Part shown: piece by piece, positions 44,795 through 53,843 of the stretch | How the letters are laid out: each line of letters starts with the position of its first letter | Numbering within the stretch: position 1 is the stretch's first letter | Source: Verrucomicrobiota bacterium | GTDB lineage: Bacteria > Verrucomicrobiota > Verrucomicrobiia > Limisphaerales > J093 | DNA: 64,000 bases | Direction: 5' to 3' | Assembly: GCA_016716505.1 (NCBI GenBank) | Contig: JADJWF010000004.1 | Location: 62,001-126,000 of the forward strand | Notes under the pieces: generated by a model | Seen by the model: only the letters and a program-made list of their open reading frames with translations | Database searches by the model: none | Told to the model about the DNA's origin: nothing | Translations under genes and position numbers: made by a program

Positions 44795-44999
44795 GATATG
44801 TGTTTGTTCGTTGTTGCTTGGTTGAGTTAACGCACTGCGGGGCGCGTTCTAGCAAGGGACGGAGGGGGCGCAAGGAGAAAATCGCCTGTATTGACGCGGG
44901 TTTCAACGCAGTCGGCCCTGCTCGCCGGGGAGTGGTGTTCACCGCCGGTCGTCGTCGCTGGAACGAACAAAGGCAGCGTGGTGGAGCCCCGCGCGACGA

Positions 45000-45770
45000 T
45001 CAACCTTCGCCGCGCAGCACGCGTTCGATCTTGCGCTGCAACTCGGCCGTGATGACCTCGGGCGGCTGGTTGCCGTCCACGATGCTGAAGCCGTACGTTC
45101 GTTGCAGGCGTTCGAATTCCGCGGTCACCAGCTCCTGGTACTTCACGAAACTGTCGAACATGTCCCGCGACAGTCCGAGGTCCATGCCGCTTTCCCAATA
45201 ATCGAGCGCGTGACTCTTTGCGAAGGTTCGCTGGACGAGTTCCCCCGGTGCGACCTTCAGGTAGAAAACCGCGTCGGGCACGACTGCGATGCTGTAGAGG
45301 TTTTCCACCCATTCACGGTCCATGCCTCGCACCAGGTCCCGCACCATGAGGGTGTAGATGTAGCGGTCGGCCAGCACCATGAAGCCCGCCCGGAGGCTGG
45401 GGATGATGGAACTTTCGAGTTGGTCGGCGAAGTCCGTTGCGTAGAAAAGGCTGAAGGTGGTTCGGCTGAGGACGTTTCCCGCCTGAGCCCGGTCCAGTTC
45501 TTCGCCGATGAGTTTCGAGTGCTTCAACCCAATCTGAACCGTGGCGTGACCGTGGCCTTCGAGCCAGTCCTTCAGGCGGGCGATTTGCGTGGAGCGACCG
45601 GAGCCGTCCGCCCCTTCCACAACAATCAATTTGCCGGTCAACTGCGACACATCCACGCCCGGGATGCCGTGGCCGTAAAAGCGCTTGGGAGTCGTCTTCG
45701 GCACCAGCACCTGCAGGTCGCTGGCCGAGGGGCGCGTCGGGGGCGTGGGCGTGGATTTGCGTCTGGGCAT
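45000..45770 (-). CDS. Thymidylate-kinase-like protein, Walker Lys replaced by Arg
   Basis: 256 residues of the TMK fold with a roughly 45-residue N-terminal tail. The P-loop reads VEGADGSGRSTQ (residues 51-62), so the usual Walker A Lys is Arg59; the DRY motif (LADRYIYTLMVRD) and the FSLFYATDFADQ region are kept. It begins 4 bp after a paralogue with a normal P-loop, so the two are surely co-transcribed. True thymidylate kinases are about 205 residues. The Arg substitution suggests altered or lost phosphoryl transfer; a heteromer with the neighbour is possible (inference). Confidence 0.82.
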   Translation of the reverse strand: MPRRKSTPTPPTRPSASDLQVLVPKTTPKRFYGHGIPGVDVSQLTGKLIVVEGADGSGRSTQIARLKDWLEGHGHATVQIGLKHSKLIGEELDRAQAGNVLSRTTFSLFYATDFADQLESSIIPSLRAGFMVLADRYIYTLMVRDLVRGMDREWVENLYSIAVVPDAVFYLKVAPGELVQRTFAKSHALDYWESGMDLGLSRDMFDSFVKYQELVTAEFERLQRTYGFSIVDGNQPPEVITAELQRKIERVLRGEG

Positions 45771-45774
45771 GGCG

Positions 45775-46458
45775 TCAGGCGGGACGTGCCGCGAAGGCGT
45801 TCAGGTCAATTTGATCCGCGACAATCCGGCGAACGATGATCTGCTGTTCTTCGACCCGGTCGTTGGCGTTGATCACCCGGAAGCCGTAATCCACGCTCAT
45901 GGCGAGATACTGTTCGAGCAGGCGCCCCTGGAAGAGGCGGAAGCTCTCCTCGATGTCCGACGAAAGCTTCAGGTCCATTCCCGCTTCATAGTACTTCAAC
46001 TGGGGCCGCCCCATGAGGATGCGGTGGAGCGACACCTCGAGGCTGGCCTTGAAAAAAAAGGTGAGGTCCGGCAAGGCGGCGAAACTGTAGATGCCCCGCA
46101 CCCATTGCTGCGGACAACCGCGCACCACATCCCGCGCGAAGGCTGTGAATACGTATCGGTCGCACAATACCAGGTAGCCACCGCGGAGCAAGGGCACCAA
46201 CTGCCGTTCGTACCGGTCTGCGAAGTCGGTGGCGTGAATCAGACTGAACGTGGTCGGGGTCAGCAACGCCTGCTGCTTTCCCCTGGTGGTGGCGGTCTTG
46301 ACCAATTCGGAGGAGTTCCACTCGCTGAAAAAGACCTTCAATCCCTGCTGTTCGAGCCATCGCTTCAGCAGGTGAATCTGCGTGGATTTCCCCGAACCAT
46401 CGAGGCCTTCGACGGCAATCAACCGGCCGGGATAGCCCAGTTGGGCAAAGGTTTTCAT
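45775..46458 (-). CDS. Thymidylate-kinase-like protein, intact P-loop
   Basis: 227 residues from the ATG at 46458. Canonical P-loop VEGLDGSGKSTQ (Lys24), FSLIHATDFADRYERQL, and LCDRYVFTAFARD as the DR(Y/F) motif. It aligns along its length with the downstream gene, 4 bp away: shared FSL-ATDFADR, DRY-, YYEAGMDLKLS/YWESGMDLGLS. The long substitutes for the usual TMK lid differ from housekeeping Tmk, so this pair may form a distinct subfamily rather than supply dTMP kinase activity. Confidence 0.85.
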   Translation of the reverse strand: MKTFAQLGYPGRLIAVEGLDGSGKSTQIHLLKRWLEQQGLKVFFSEWNSSELVKTATTRGKQQALLTPTTFSLIHATDFADRYERQLVPLLRGGYLVLCDRYVFTAFARDVVRGCPQQWVRGIYSFAALPDLTFFFKASLEVSLHRILMGRPQLKYYEAGMDLKLSSDIEESFRLFQGRLLEQYLAMSVDYGFRVINANDRVEEQQIIVRRIVADQIDLNAFAARPA

Positions 46459-46621
46459 CCCCGTGCCCCAAGCTACGATGGTCGGCCGACGTGACAACTA
46501 GAATTGCGCCCGACGGCGGCTTGGGGGCGATTGAATCCGCCGGCCGGCGCGTGAGGCTGAAGCCGGCTCTCGCGGAAACCGGCTGGCGTCCGAACGGGTT
46601 CCGCGGCTATCGTCGCGGGAA

Positions 46622-47548
46622 ATGCAACTCCTCAGATTCTATTCGCTCGTCGCCACGCTCAGCCTCGCCATGACGGGCGGGGCCGCGACCTACCAGAATC
46701 CCCTCATGCCCGGCAACCTGGCGGACCCGGCGGTGATCCGGCACGAGGGGGTCTTTTACCTCTATGCCACCGGCGAAGTGGACGGGGACAACGGCACGCG
46801 CGTTTATACTTCAACGAATCTGGTGAACTGGCTCCCCGGCCCGGTGGTGTTTCGCCCCGGCCCGCCCCATGTCTGGGCGCCGGATGTGTGGCGCGACCCG
46901 CAGTCCGGCAAGTTCTTCCTGTACTACACCGTGAACCAGACGGTGGGCGTCGCCGAGGCCGACGGTCCGCTGGGGCCTTTCACCATGCGCCGAAAGTTCT
47001 TCGACGCCGCGATTGACGCTCACCTGTTTCGCGACGATGACGGGAAGCTGTTCCTCTACTTCGTCAAGTTCCCCGGCTTTCGCATTTCCGTGCAGCCGCT
47101 CGCCAGTCCGACAGAGCCGGTCGGTGAGCCAAAGGTGCTGCTCCAGCCCGAATCCGAATGGGAAAAGCGGGCGGGCCACGTGACCGAAGGTCCTTGGATG
47201 ATCAAGCACAACGGCCGGTACTACCTGCTCTACAGCGGCAGCGGGGCCGACACGCCCGACTACGCCGTGGGCTACGCGACGGCGGACAGTCCCCTCGGCC
47301 CTTTTGTGCGGGCGGCCCACAACCCGATCATCCAGCGGGGCGGAGAGATTTTCGGTCCGGGGCACGGGTGCGCGATTCGGGATGACGCCGGCCAGTGGTG
47401 GCACATTTACCACCAAAAAAACACGGCCCGGGTCGAATGGTCGCGGTTCATCGCGCTGGACCCTCTGTGGTTTGACTCCGACGGAAAACTGACGAGCCGG
47501 GCAACTCGTGGCACGGCGCACCCGGCGCCCGTGGTGCGAGTCCCCTGA
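46622..47548 (+). CDS. Secreted glycoside hydrolase, GH43-like
   Basis: 308 residues. Short hydrophobic signal (FYSLVATLSLAMTGGAA), then a five-bladed beta-propeller of the GH43 type: base Asp35 in NLADPAVIR, the pKa-tuning Asp132 in AAIDAHLFRDDDGK, and acid Glu189 in GHVTEGPWMIKHNG. Such enzymes are mainly arabinofuranosidases and xylosidases. This fits the other plant-polysaccharide genes in the window; the substrate is unproven. ATG 46622. Confidence 0.9.
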   Translation: MQLLRFYSLVATLSLAMTGGAATYQNPLMPGNLADPAVIRHEGVFYLYATGEVDGDNGTRVYTSTNLVNWLPGPVVFRPGPPHVWAPDVWRDPQSGKFFLYYTVNQTVGVAEADGPLGPFTMRRKFFDAAIDAHLFRDDDGKLFLYFVKFPGFRISVQPLASPTEPVGEPKVLLQPESEWEKRAGHVTEGPWMIKHNGRYYLLYSGSGADTPDYAVGYATADSPLGPFVRAAHNPIIQRGGEIFGPGHGCAIRDDAGQWWHIYHQKNTARVEWSRFIALDPLWFDSDGKLTSRATRGTAHPAPVVRVP

Positions 47549-47573
47549 ACGGCGCAGGTGCCTTTCTGACCAG

Positions 47574-47595
47574 CCGGCCGGCGGTCACCGGCCGG
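47574..47595. repeat. GC palindromic hairpin between convergent genes
   Basis: CCGGCCGG (47574-47581), loop CGGTCA, CCGGCCGG (47588-47595). It lies between the GH43-like stop and the end of the convergent prepilin-like gene, overlapping the latter by a few codons. It may act as a weak terminator; no T-tract. Confidence 0.4.
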
Positions 47596-48390
47596 TAGTC
47601 GAGCCGGGACTGCAGAACATGCGGTTGCGCGTCGGGATCTTCGACTCCCGCCGCCAGGCGTCGTAGGAGATGAACTCCACGTGTCCATCCACCGCCATCA
47701 CGATGCCGCCCTTTTTGCCGTGTCGGCGGCCGAGCGCGCCATCGAGGTCGGGGTCCGGGTAGCTGGAGCCGTCGTTGTAGCCGTAGCCCAGCGTGACGTT
47801 TTTGTCGTCCGGCTCCCACATGATGAAGGCGTCGGGCGCGAAGTCATTGAGCTTGTAAGACATCCCATCCGGTTTCAGCGCGCCGTAGCCGCAGACCGCG
47901 CCGTTCATGACGTAGGTGGCCAGCTTGTTCGCGCGGGCCTTGAAGGTGGCGGTGTTGGTCTTGTCAATCGGGCAGCGGTACGTGCGGATTGCACCCGTGA
48001 ACGGCCAGAGTTGGCCGCCCTGGTAGGCGAGAATCTCGTTGGTCGAGTAGGGGCGGGCGTGCAGATTGGGAACGCTGTTATTCGTCGGCGCATAGAGCCA
48101 ACCTGGAACCCACGGAGGGTTCCAATTGGGGAAGGGGAGTCGCTCTTGGTTGTCACCGGCGTACATGTGGCAGGCAAGACCAATCTGCTTCTGGTTGTTC
48201 ACGCACATCGTCCGATGGGCCTTGTCCTTGGCCGCTGCCAGCGCGGGGAGCAACAGGCCGGCCAAGATGGCGATGATGGCGATGACCACCAGCAGTTCAA
48301 TGAGGGTGAAACCGGCCGGTTTGCCGGCGCGGCAGCCGCTTCCTGCAGCCAGGAGCGGGCGGTTGAGAGGTTTTCTCCCGGCGACATCAT
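47585..48390 (-). CDS. Prepilin-type secreted protein, frameshift near start
   Basis: Pseudopilin of the same broad family as the gene at 34685. One frame, from the ATG at 48390, gives a typical leader (MMSPGENLSTARSWLQEAAAAPANRP cut here to its role: a basic/neutral leader). The next frame gives GFTLIELLVVIAIIAILAGLLLPAL and the body, with RRHGKKGGIVMAVDGHVEFIS near the end, to the stop at 47585. In the second frame alone no good start codon lies before FTLIE. The 806-nt length is one base short, and a lost base in the GGCC-rich 48311-48320 joins the two, giving 268 residues. Confidence 0.78.
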
Positions 48391-48485
48391 GCGCGAAAAT
48401 TACACGGACCGTCGCCGAACGCCAGCGCGATGTTCGACGGAATCGCCCGTTTGACCCGCAGGGTTGCGATGCCTAGCGTCCCGCC

Positions 48486-49409
48486 ATGTATTCAGCCATC
48501 TGCCCGCTCATCGTCGCCGCGAGTGTTGCCGCCGCGGTGCCAGGCGCGGAGGAGCGATTTCCCAACTTGGCCAGCTCCAGCGCACTGCCGCAAGGGGCCG
48601 GATTCGCTGCGACGTTCAAAGCGGATGCCGGCCTGGCGCAACACCCGGCGGTGATCTTCGCCGACGACTTTGAAGACCCGTCCCTGGGCGCGCGCTGGGA
48701 CGAGCGGAGTTCAGACGCAGGCCGGGCGCTCAGCCTCGTCCCGGCTGGCGACGCGGCGTGCGGACGGCAATGTCTGAAGGTCGAGGCGCGCCTCGGCGAA
48801 AACCAGGGTGGCGGCCTGACGCGGTGGTTCGAGCCGGCGGATCCGGTGTTCATCCGGTTCTATGTGCGCTTTGATCCGACCTGCGATTACATCCATCACT
48901 TTGTCACGCTGCGGGCGAACCAAGGCCTTCGTGGCGGCGAGCGCTGGAGCGGGTTTGGCGGTGCGGGCGTGCGACCGGCGGGTGACGAGCGTTTCTCCAC
49001 GGCGCTTGAACCGTGGGGCAACTGGGGTCGCTGGCCGGCCCCCGGCCGCTGGAATTTTTACAGCTACTGGCACGAGATGGAGGTCTCCCGCGACGGCAAG
49101 TACTGGGGCAACTCGTTCCAAGTGGAGCCACAGGACAACATTCCGAAAGACCGGTGGATTTGCGCGGAGTTCATGCTCAAGCACAACACGCCGGGCCGGG
49201 CCGACGGCGAGCAGGCCTTCTGGATTGACGGAAGGCTCTTGGGCCATTGGCGGGGCATCAACTGGCGGAAAACCGAGGGTCTCAAAGCCAACGCGTTGAC
49301 GCTCGAATCGTACGTGACCGATCGCTGGACCAAGAACCCGACCAATATCGTGTATTTCGACAACCTGGTGATTGCGCGCCAGTACGTGGGGCCGGCGGGT
49401 CGGGAGTGA
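48486..49409 (+). CDS. Secreted hypothetical protein, lectin/glucanase-like fold
   Basis: 307 residues with a signal peptide (CPLIVAASVAAAVPGA). The body has a concanavalin-like beta-sandwich pattern: IFADDFEDPSLGARWDE near the start, VFIRFYVRFDPTCDYIHHFVTLRAN and YFDNLVIARQYVGP at the end. It resembles secreted proteins of uncertain function common in Planctomycetes and Verrucomicrobiota. Carbohydrate binding or cleavage is possible but no catalytic residues can be assigned. Divergent from the prepilin-like gene. Confidence 0.72.
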   Translation: MYSAICPLIVAASVAAAVPGAEERFPNLASSSALPQGAGFAATFKADAGLAQHPAVIFADDFEDPSLGARWDERSSDAGRALSLVPAGDAACGRQCLKVEARLGENQGGGLTRWFEPADPVFIRFYVRFDPTCDYIHHFVTLRANQGLRGGERWSGFGGAGVRPAGDERFSTALEPWGNWGRWPAPGRWNFYSYWHEMEVSRDGKYWGNSFQVEPQDNIPKDRWICAEFMLKHNTPGRADGEQAFWIDGRLLGHWRGINWRKTEGLKANALTLESYVTDRWTKNPTNIVYFDNLVIARQYVGPAGRE

Positions 49410-49577
49410 CGCGCGGGCCAATCCGCTGCGGCGATCCCCCGGCGCCTATCTGGCGGCCGCTCAACCCGGACCGCCGGCGGCCCAAGTCGGCGTCTCGGGT
49501 TCGCGGCTGATCGCGGGCACAATTCTGCCCGCTCCGCTTGCACCCCCGCCAGCGCCTCCTACACTCCGCGCCCGCGC

Positions 49578-51617
49578 ATGAACCTCAACTCGCTCAACCC
49601 GCAGCAGCGCCAGGCCGTGGAAACCATCAACGGACCGGTGCTGATCCTCGCTGGTGCCGGGACCGGGAAGACGCGAGTCATCACCACGCGCATCGCTTAC
49701 CTGATCTCCCGGGGCGTCCCGCCGGGCAACATCCTTGGGGTCACGTTCACGAACAAGGCCGCGCGAGAGATGCTGGAGCGGGTGAACCAACTGATCCCGC
49801 GCCCCGCACGGGACTCCGACGGGGAAAAGCCCGAACGCCCGACCCTCTGCACGTTTCATTCGCTCTGCGTGCGCATCCTGCGCCAGCACATCGAGCGCCT
49901 CGGCTACAAGCGCAACTTCGTCATTTACGATGAGGCCGAGCAACTCAGCGCCATCAAGAAGATCCTCAGCCACCTTTCCGCCAGGGGCGAGAAGGTGGAC
50001 CCCGGCGCGGTGCTCGGCCTGTTGAGCCGTTTCAAGAACGGCGGGGAACGCTCGGCCGCTTTTGCCGACTCGAACGTGCGCGCCCTGGCGGAGCACGTGC
50101 GGGACCGTTACCAATCCGCCCTGCACGCGTGCAACGCGGTGGACTTCGACGACCTGATTTTGCTGACCCTGCGCTTGTTCCGCGAGCACCCGGACGTCCT
50201 CGAGGCGTGCCGCGCGAAGTATCGCTACGTCATGGTGGACGAGTATCAGGACACGAACGCCGCCCAGTTCGAACTGGTGCATGCGCTCACGAAGCAGCAC
50301 CGCAACTTGTGCGTGGTCGGCGACGACGACCAGTCCATCTACGGCTGGCGGGGCGCGGAGGTCGCGAATCTGCTCGACTTGGAGAAGCACTTCCCGGAGG
50401 TGAAGGTCATCAAGCTCGAACAGAATTACCGCTCCACCACCACCATTCTGCAGGCAGCCAACGCCGTGATCCGCAACAATGCCCGCCGCCGCGGCAAGCA
50501 GCTCTGGTCCCAGCGGGGCGAAGGCTCGAAGATCACCCTGTTCACCTTTCAAGACGAAGAGGAGGAGGCGCGCACGGTGGTCGAGGAAATCGAATTCAAC
50601 CGGCTGGGCCGCCGCATCGGCTGGGGCCAGCAGGCCGTCCTCTTCCGCACGAACCAACAAAGTCGGCCCCTCGAAACCGCGCTCCGCCGCGCGGGCGTGC
50701 GTTACCATCTGGTCGGCGGCCAGAGCTTCTTCGATCGCCGCGAGGTCCGGGACTTCCTCGCGTACCTGAAGGTTTGTCTCAATCCTCACGACGACATCAG
50801 CCTGTTGCGGATCGCAAACGTGCCCGCCCGCGGGCTGAGCGACCAGACCATGCAACGGCTGCTGGCGGCCAGCCAGGAACGCAAGAGCTCGGTGTTCAGC
50901 GCCATGAAGAACCCCGTGGTGCAGGCTGGGTTTCAGGCGCGGACGCGAGAAAGCATCGAAGGCTTTGTCCGCCTGCTCGAGACCGCCCGCGCCCAGTTGC
51001 ATGGCACCGGAGCGGCGTCAGACCCGCGCGGTCTGCAACAGTGGGCCGAGTCGCTCCTGACCGGGATCGGATACTTCGAGGAATTGCGTCGCAGTGAGAA
51101 GGACGCGGAGGCGGCCGAAAACCGGGTGCGGAACTTGAAGGAACTGGTGGCCGCTCTCGACGGTGAACCAGCGCCGGGGACGCCGCTGGCGGATCGCCTC
51201 GAGCGCTATCTGGAAGACATCACGCTCGATACCGAACGGGAATCTGAAGCGGAGGCGCCGGACAACGCGGTGACTCTGATCACGATGCACAGTTGCAAGG
51301 GCCTGGAGTTCCCGCACGTGTTCATCGTTGGCATGGAGGAGGGACTGCTCCCGCACGCCCGGTCCAAGGTCGAGGGCACGCTTGACGAGGAACGGCGGCT
51401 GTTCTACGTGGCCATCACGCGGGCGATGCAGTCGCTGGTCATCACGCATTGCTCCGGTCGCCGTCGGTACGGGCAGTTGCTTCCCTGCCATCCCTCGAGC
51501 TTTCTGAAGGAACTCCCCGAACATCTGGTCGAGCACGCGGAGGATCGCGCCGCCGAGCCGGTGAGTGTCGAGCGCGCTCGGGAGCTTTTTGCCGCAATGC
51601 GGGCGGCGATCGAGTGA
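49578..51617 (+). CDS. UvrD/PcrA-type superfamily 1 DNA helicase
   Basis: 679 residues with the full SF1A motif set: Q motif LNPQQRQAVE, Walker A LAGAGTGKTRV (near residue 25), Ia TFTNKAAREM, DEYQDTN (motif II), GDDDQSIYGWRGA (III), LEQNYRST (IV), TMHSCKGLEF (V) and LFYVAITRA (VI). 3'-5' helicase acting in repair and in removing proteins from DNA. It is shorter at the C-terminus than PcrA (about 720-740). No neighbouring repair genes. Confidence 0.95.
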   Translation: MNLNSLNPQQRQAVETINGPVLILAGAGTGKTRVITTRIAYLISRGVPPGNILGVTFTNKAAREMLERVNQLIPRPARDSDGEKPERPTLCTFHSLCVRILRQHIERLGYKRNFVIYDEAEQLSAIKKILSHLSARGEKVDPGAVLGLLSRFKNGGERSAAFADSNVRALAEHVRDRYQSALHACNAVDFDDLILLTLRLFREHPDVLEACRAKYRYVMVDEYQDTNAAQFELVHALTKQHRNLCVVGDDDQSIYGWRGAEVANLLDLEKHFPEVKVIKLEQNYRSTTTILQAANAVIRNNARRRGKQLWSQRGEGSKITLFTFQDEEEEARTVVEEIEFNRLGRRIGWGQQAVLFRTNQQSRPLETALRRAGVRYHLVGGQSFFDRREVRDFLAYLKVCLNPHDDISLLRIANVPARGLSDQTMQRLLAASQERKSSVFSAMKNPVVQAGFQARTRESIEGFVRLLETARAQLHGTGAASDPRGLQQWAESLLTGIGYFEELRRSEKDAEAAENRVRNLKELVAALDGEPAPGTPLADRLERYLEDITLDTERESEAEAPDNAVTLITMHSCKGLEFPHVFIVGMEEGLLPHARSKVEGTLDEERRLFYVAITRAMQSLVITHCSGRRRYGQLLPCHPSSFLKELPEHLVEHAEDRAAEPVSVERARELFAAMRAAIE

Positions 51618-51777
51618 TGCGCGGGCGCCGGTCACGGCACCGTTGACGGCCGGCGGACAGAGGAGTATCGGGAGGTCCGAAAGCATCGCCGGGCTGACCG
51701 TCGTCGTCGCGCGCCGTTCGCGGGTGGAGCGGGAGCCTTGAGGTGAACAAGGAATTCAGTCGAGTTTGGGGGGAAGT

Positions 51778-51981
51778 ATGAGCGAGGTTGAGGTGGGGGC
51801 CGTGGATGTCGCGCTGGCCAGGGTTTGTGCCAACTGCGCGATTTGTCGCCGGGCGCGTCGAAAGCAGAAAGGACTCCCGTATGAACTGGTCCGCCGGGTG
51901 GAGGAGCGCATCTGTCCGTTCTGCCGGGCCTACGAGCGCGTCTATGGCCGCAAGGCGCACGAGCCGGTGAACGGCGGTTGA
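51778..51981 (+). CDS. Small four-cysteine protein, hypothetical
   Basis: 67 residues from the ATG at 51778, preceded by a good GGGGGGAAG ribosome-binding site. Cysteines at CANCAIC and CPFC suggest one zinc-binding knuckle, with a basic segment between (RRARRKQKGLPYELVRRVEERI). Same strand as the helicase gene, 160 bp downstream. No known family. Confidence 0.65.
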   Translation: MSEVEVGAVDVALARVCANCAICRRARRKQKGLPYELVRRVEERICPFCRAYERVYGRKAHEPVNGG

Positions 51982-52167
51982 TCAAGCGGCTCAGCTCCCC
52001 CGGCTTTGGCCGCCGCTGGGGGCGCAGTGATTGGGTCGGCGACGAGGCATTGTCGGCGTGAACCGGGGCTCCGGGGCCCGCAGCGCCTGCTGGTAGTTTC
52101 CCGCCCTCGCCAAAACGCGTGTAACCTTGCCGTGCTTCTCCGTGACTTCGCCTAAAACGCTTTTGTC

Positions 52168-53123
52168 ATGAAAATCACCCACTGGTCCCTGGGAGTGATC
52201 GGCCTCTGTGTGCTTGGCCTGGTTGTCCAAACCGGCCGGCTGAACGCCCTGAACAGCGCGTCGCGGGAGCGGATCGCGCAGGCGGAGGCGGCCACACGCG
52301 CGGCCGAACTGGCACTGAGCGCCGCGCAGGAGGAGGTGGCCCGCCTCCGCGCGGACGGCGAGCGCTCCGGCTGGAAGTGGCCGAGTTGCGCGGAAGGCTC
52401 AGCGGCCTGACGCGGCAGACGGGAGCCAGCGCCAACGCGGGCGAGCCCGTTCAGGCCAACCGGCCGAATCAGCGCGGCCGGGCCGCCGCCGGCCCGCCGG
52501 CGGGCCGTCAGGACACCCTGATGCGCGGGTACGTGGACTCCCGCCTCAATCTCGTGCGCGAGCGATTGAATCTCTCGCCGGAACAGGAGGAGGCCGTGCG
52601 GACGGCGATGAATGAAGCGCTGCAGAGCGGCCTGGAGAATCTGCGGCGCCTGCGCTACGGCGAAGCGACCTTTGACGATGTGCCCACGCTCCAGGAGTGG
52701 TCCAAGGCCCTTGAGGACCAGATCCTTGCCGGACTGACGCCGGAGCAGCAGGCGGCCTACAAGCAGCACCAGCAGGCGGAGAACCAGGGCAATGCGCGCA
52801 TGGCCGCCAACACGGAACTCTTGCTCATCCAAGGCAGCCTCGGCCTCAGCCCCGAGCAGCAGGACGCCATGTTTTCGGTGTTGTACGACCAGGCCCTGCG
52901 CGGGATGGACACCGACCCGCAGGCGCACCTTGGCCGGCCACGCGATCCCGTGGCGGCCATCGAGTGGGAAGCCGCGCAGAAGCGCCAGGCCCTGCAAGGA
53001 GTCCTCACGCCGGCCCAGATGGCCAATTACGAGCGACTCCAGAATTCCTACCGCGACCTCGTGGGCCGCTTCTTGCGGCCGCCTGGCGCGGGTGGCGGCA
53101 ACGCCCGGCCACCTTCACCGTGA
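52168..53123 (+). CDS. Membrane-anchored coiled-coil protein, frameshifted
   Basis: ATG 52168 gives one membrane segment (LGVIGLCVLGLVVQTG) followed by an Ala/Glu/Arg coiled coil (residues about 28-70). The frame then breaks: the coil continues as RLEVAELRGRLSGLTRQ in the frame ending at 53123. Adding one C to the CC at 52367-52368 restores a 318-residue protein (956 nt is one short). The second half is helical and Gln/Glu-rich, with two similar segments (LNLSPEQEEAVRTAMNEAL and LGLSPEQQDAMFSVLYDQAL) that recall proteobacterial periplasmic sensor (Spy/CpxP-like) helices. Function unknown. Confidence 0.68.
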
Positions 53124-53149
53124 GCGGGCCGGCGAGCCCGGCGGCGCCT

Positions 53150-53797
53150 TCACGGAACGAACAATCGGTGCGCCTCCCTTATCGCGGGCCGCAGTGCCTC
53201 CGTGAGCTCGGGTGAAACGGCGAACGCCTGGACTGAGCCATCACCGAAGGAGAGATGACCGCGGCCTAGATGCAACTCCGGCGTCCATCCCAGGTTCAGA
53301 TTCAAGTTCAAGGTCAGCACCCCGGGCGGGACGGGTTGGCCTGCGATGGCGAGATGGCGGTCGCCGAGGAGGACGATCGCGGCCTGTCCCCGGCCGTCCG
53401 CGTTCAGGAAGTAGCTGACGTTCGAAGCGGCCAGAGCGGAGAAGTTGGGCGCGGGCGACCGTCGGTCTGATGGACAAACCAGAAGCTTCGGAGAGCCGAG
53501 GTCGTTGGACAGCAGCCGCCAGCGGCCGAGGAACTCGCGCTCCCCGCCAGCGATCGTCTGCCAGCCGTTGGTCGAGACCGCGGGAAACCGGTCGCCGTGA
53601 TCGGTCGCGTAGAGTCGGAAGGCGAGCGACACGCTTTTGAGATGGTTGGCGCAGGACATCGGCGACGCCCGCGTTCTGAGAGCGTAGAGCGCGGGCAGAA
53701 TCGCCAGGGACAGGATCGTCACGATCACCGCGATCAAGGCGACTTCGATCAACGACAATCCGCGCCGTTGGGAGTGGCTTGCGGGGCCGGTCTTCAT
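53150..53797 (-). CDS. Prepilin-like secreted protein
   Basis: 215 residues. Prepilin motif RRGLSLIEVALIAVIVTILSLAILPAL with Glu+5; the globular part has CANHLKSVSLAFRLYATDHGDRFPAVSTNG typical of the one-gene pseudopilins, SPKLLVCPSD and HLSFGDGSVQAF near the end. The third such gene in the window. It converges on the coiled-coil gene 26 bp away. Confidence 0.88.
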   Translation of the reverse strand: MKTGPASHSQRRGLSLIEVALIAVIVTILSLAILPALYALRTRASPMSCANHLKSVSLAFRLYATDHGDRFPAVSTNGWQTIAGGEREFLGRWRLLSNDLGSPKLLVCPSDRRSPAPNFSALAASNVSYFLNADGRGQAAIVLLGDRHLAIAGQPVPPGVLTLNLNLNLGWTPELHLGRGHLSFGDGSVQAFAVSPELTEALRPAIREAHRLFVP

Positions 53798-53843
53798 GGC
53801 AGGTCAACTCGTGTTCGCTCCATCGCCCGGGAAGTTTGGAGTG

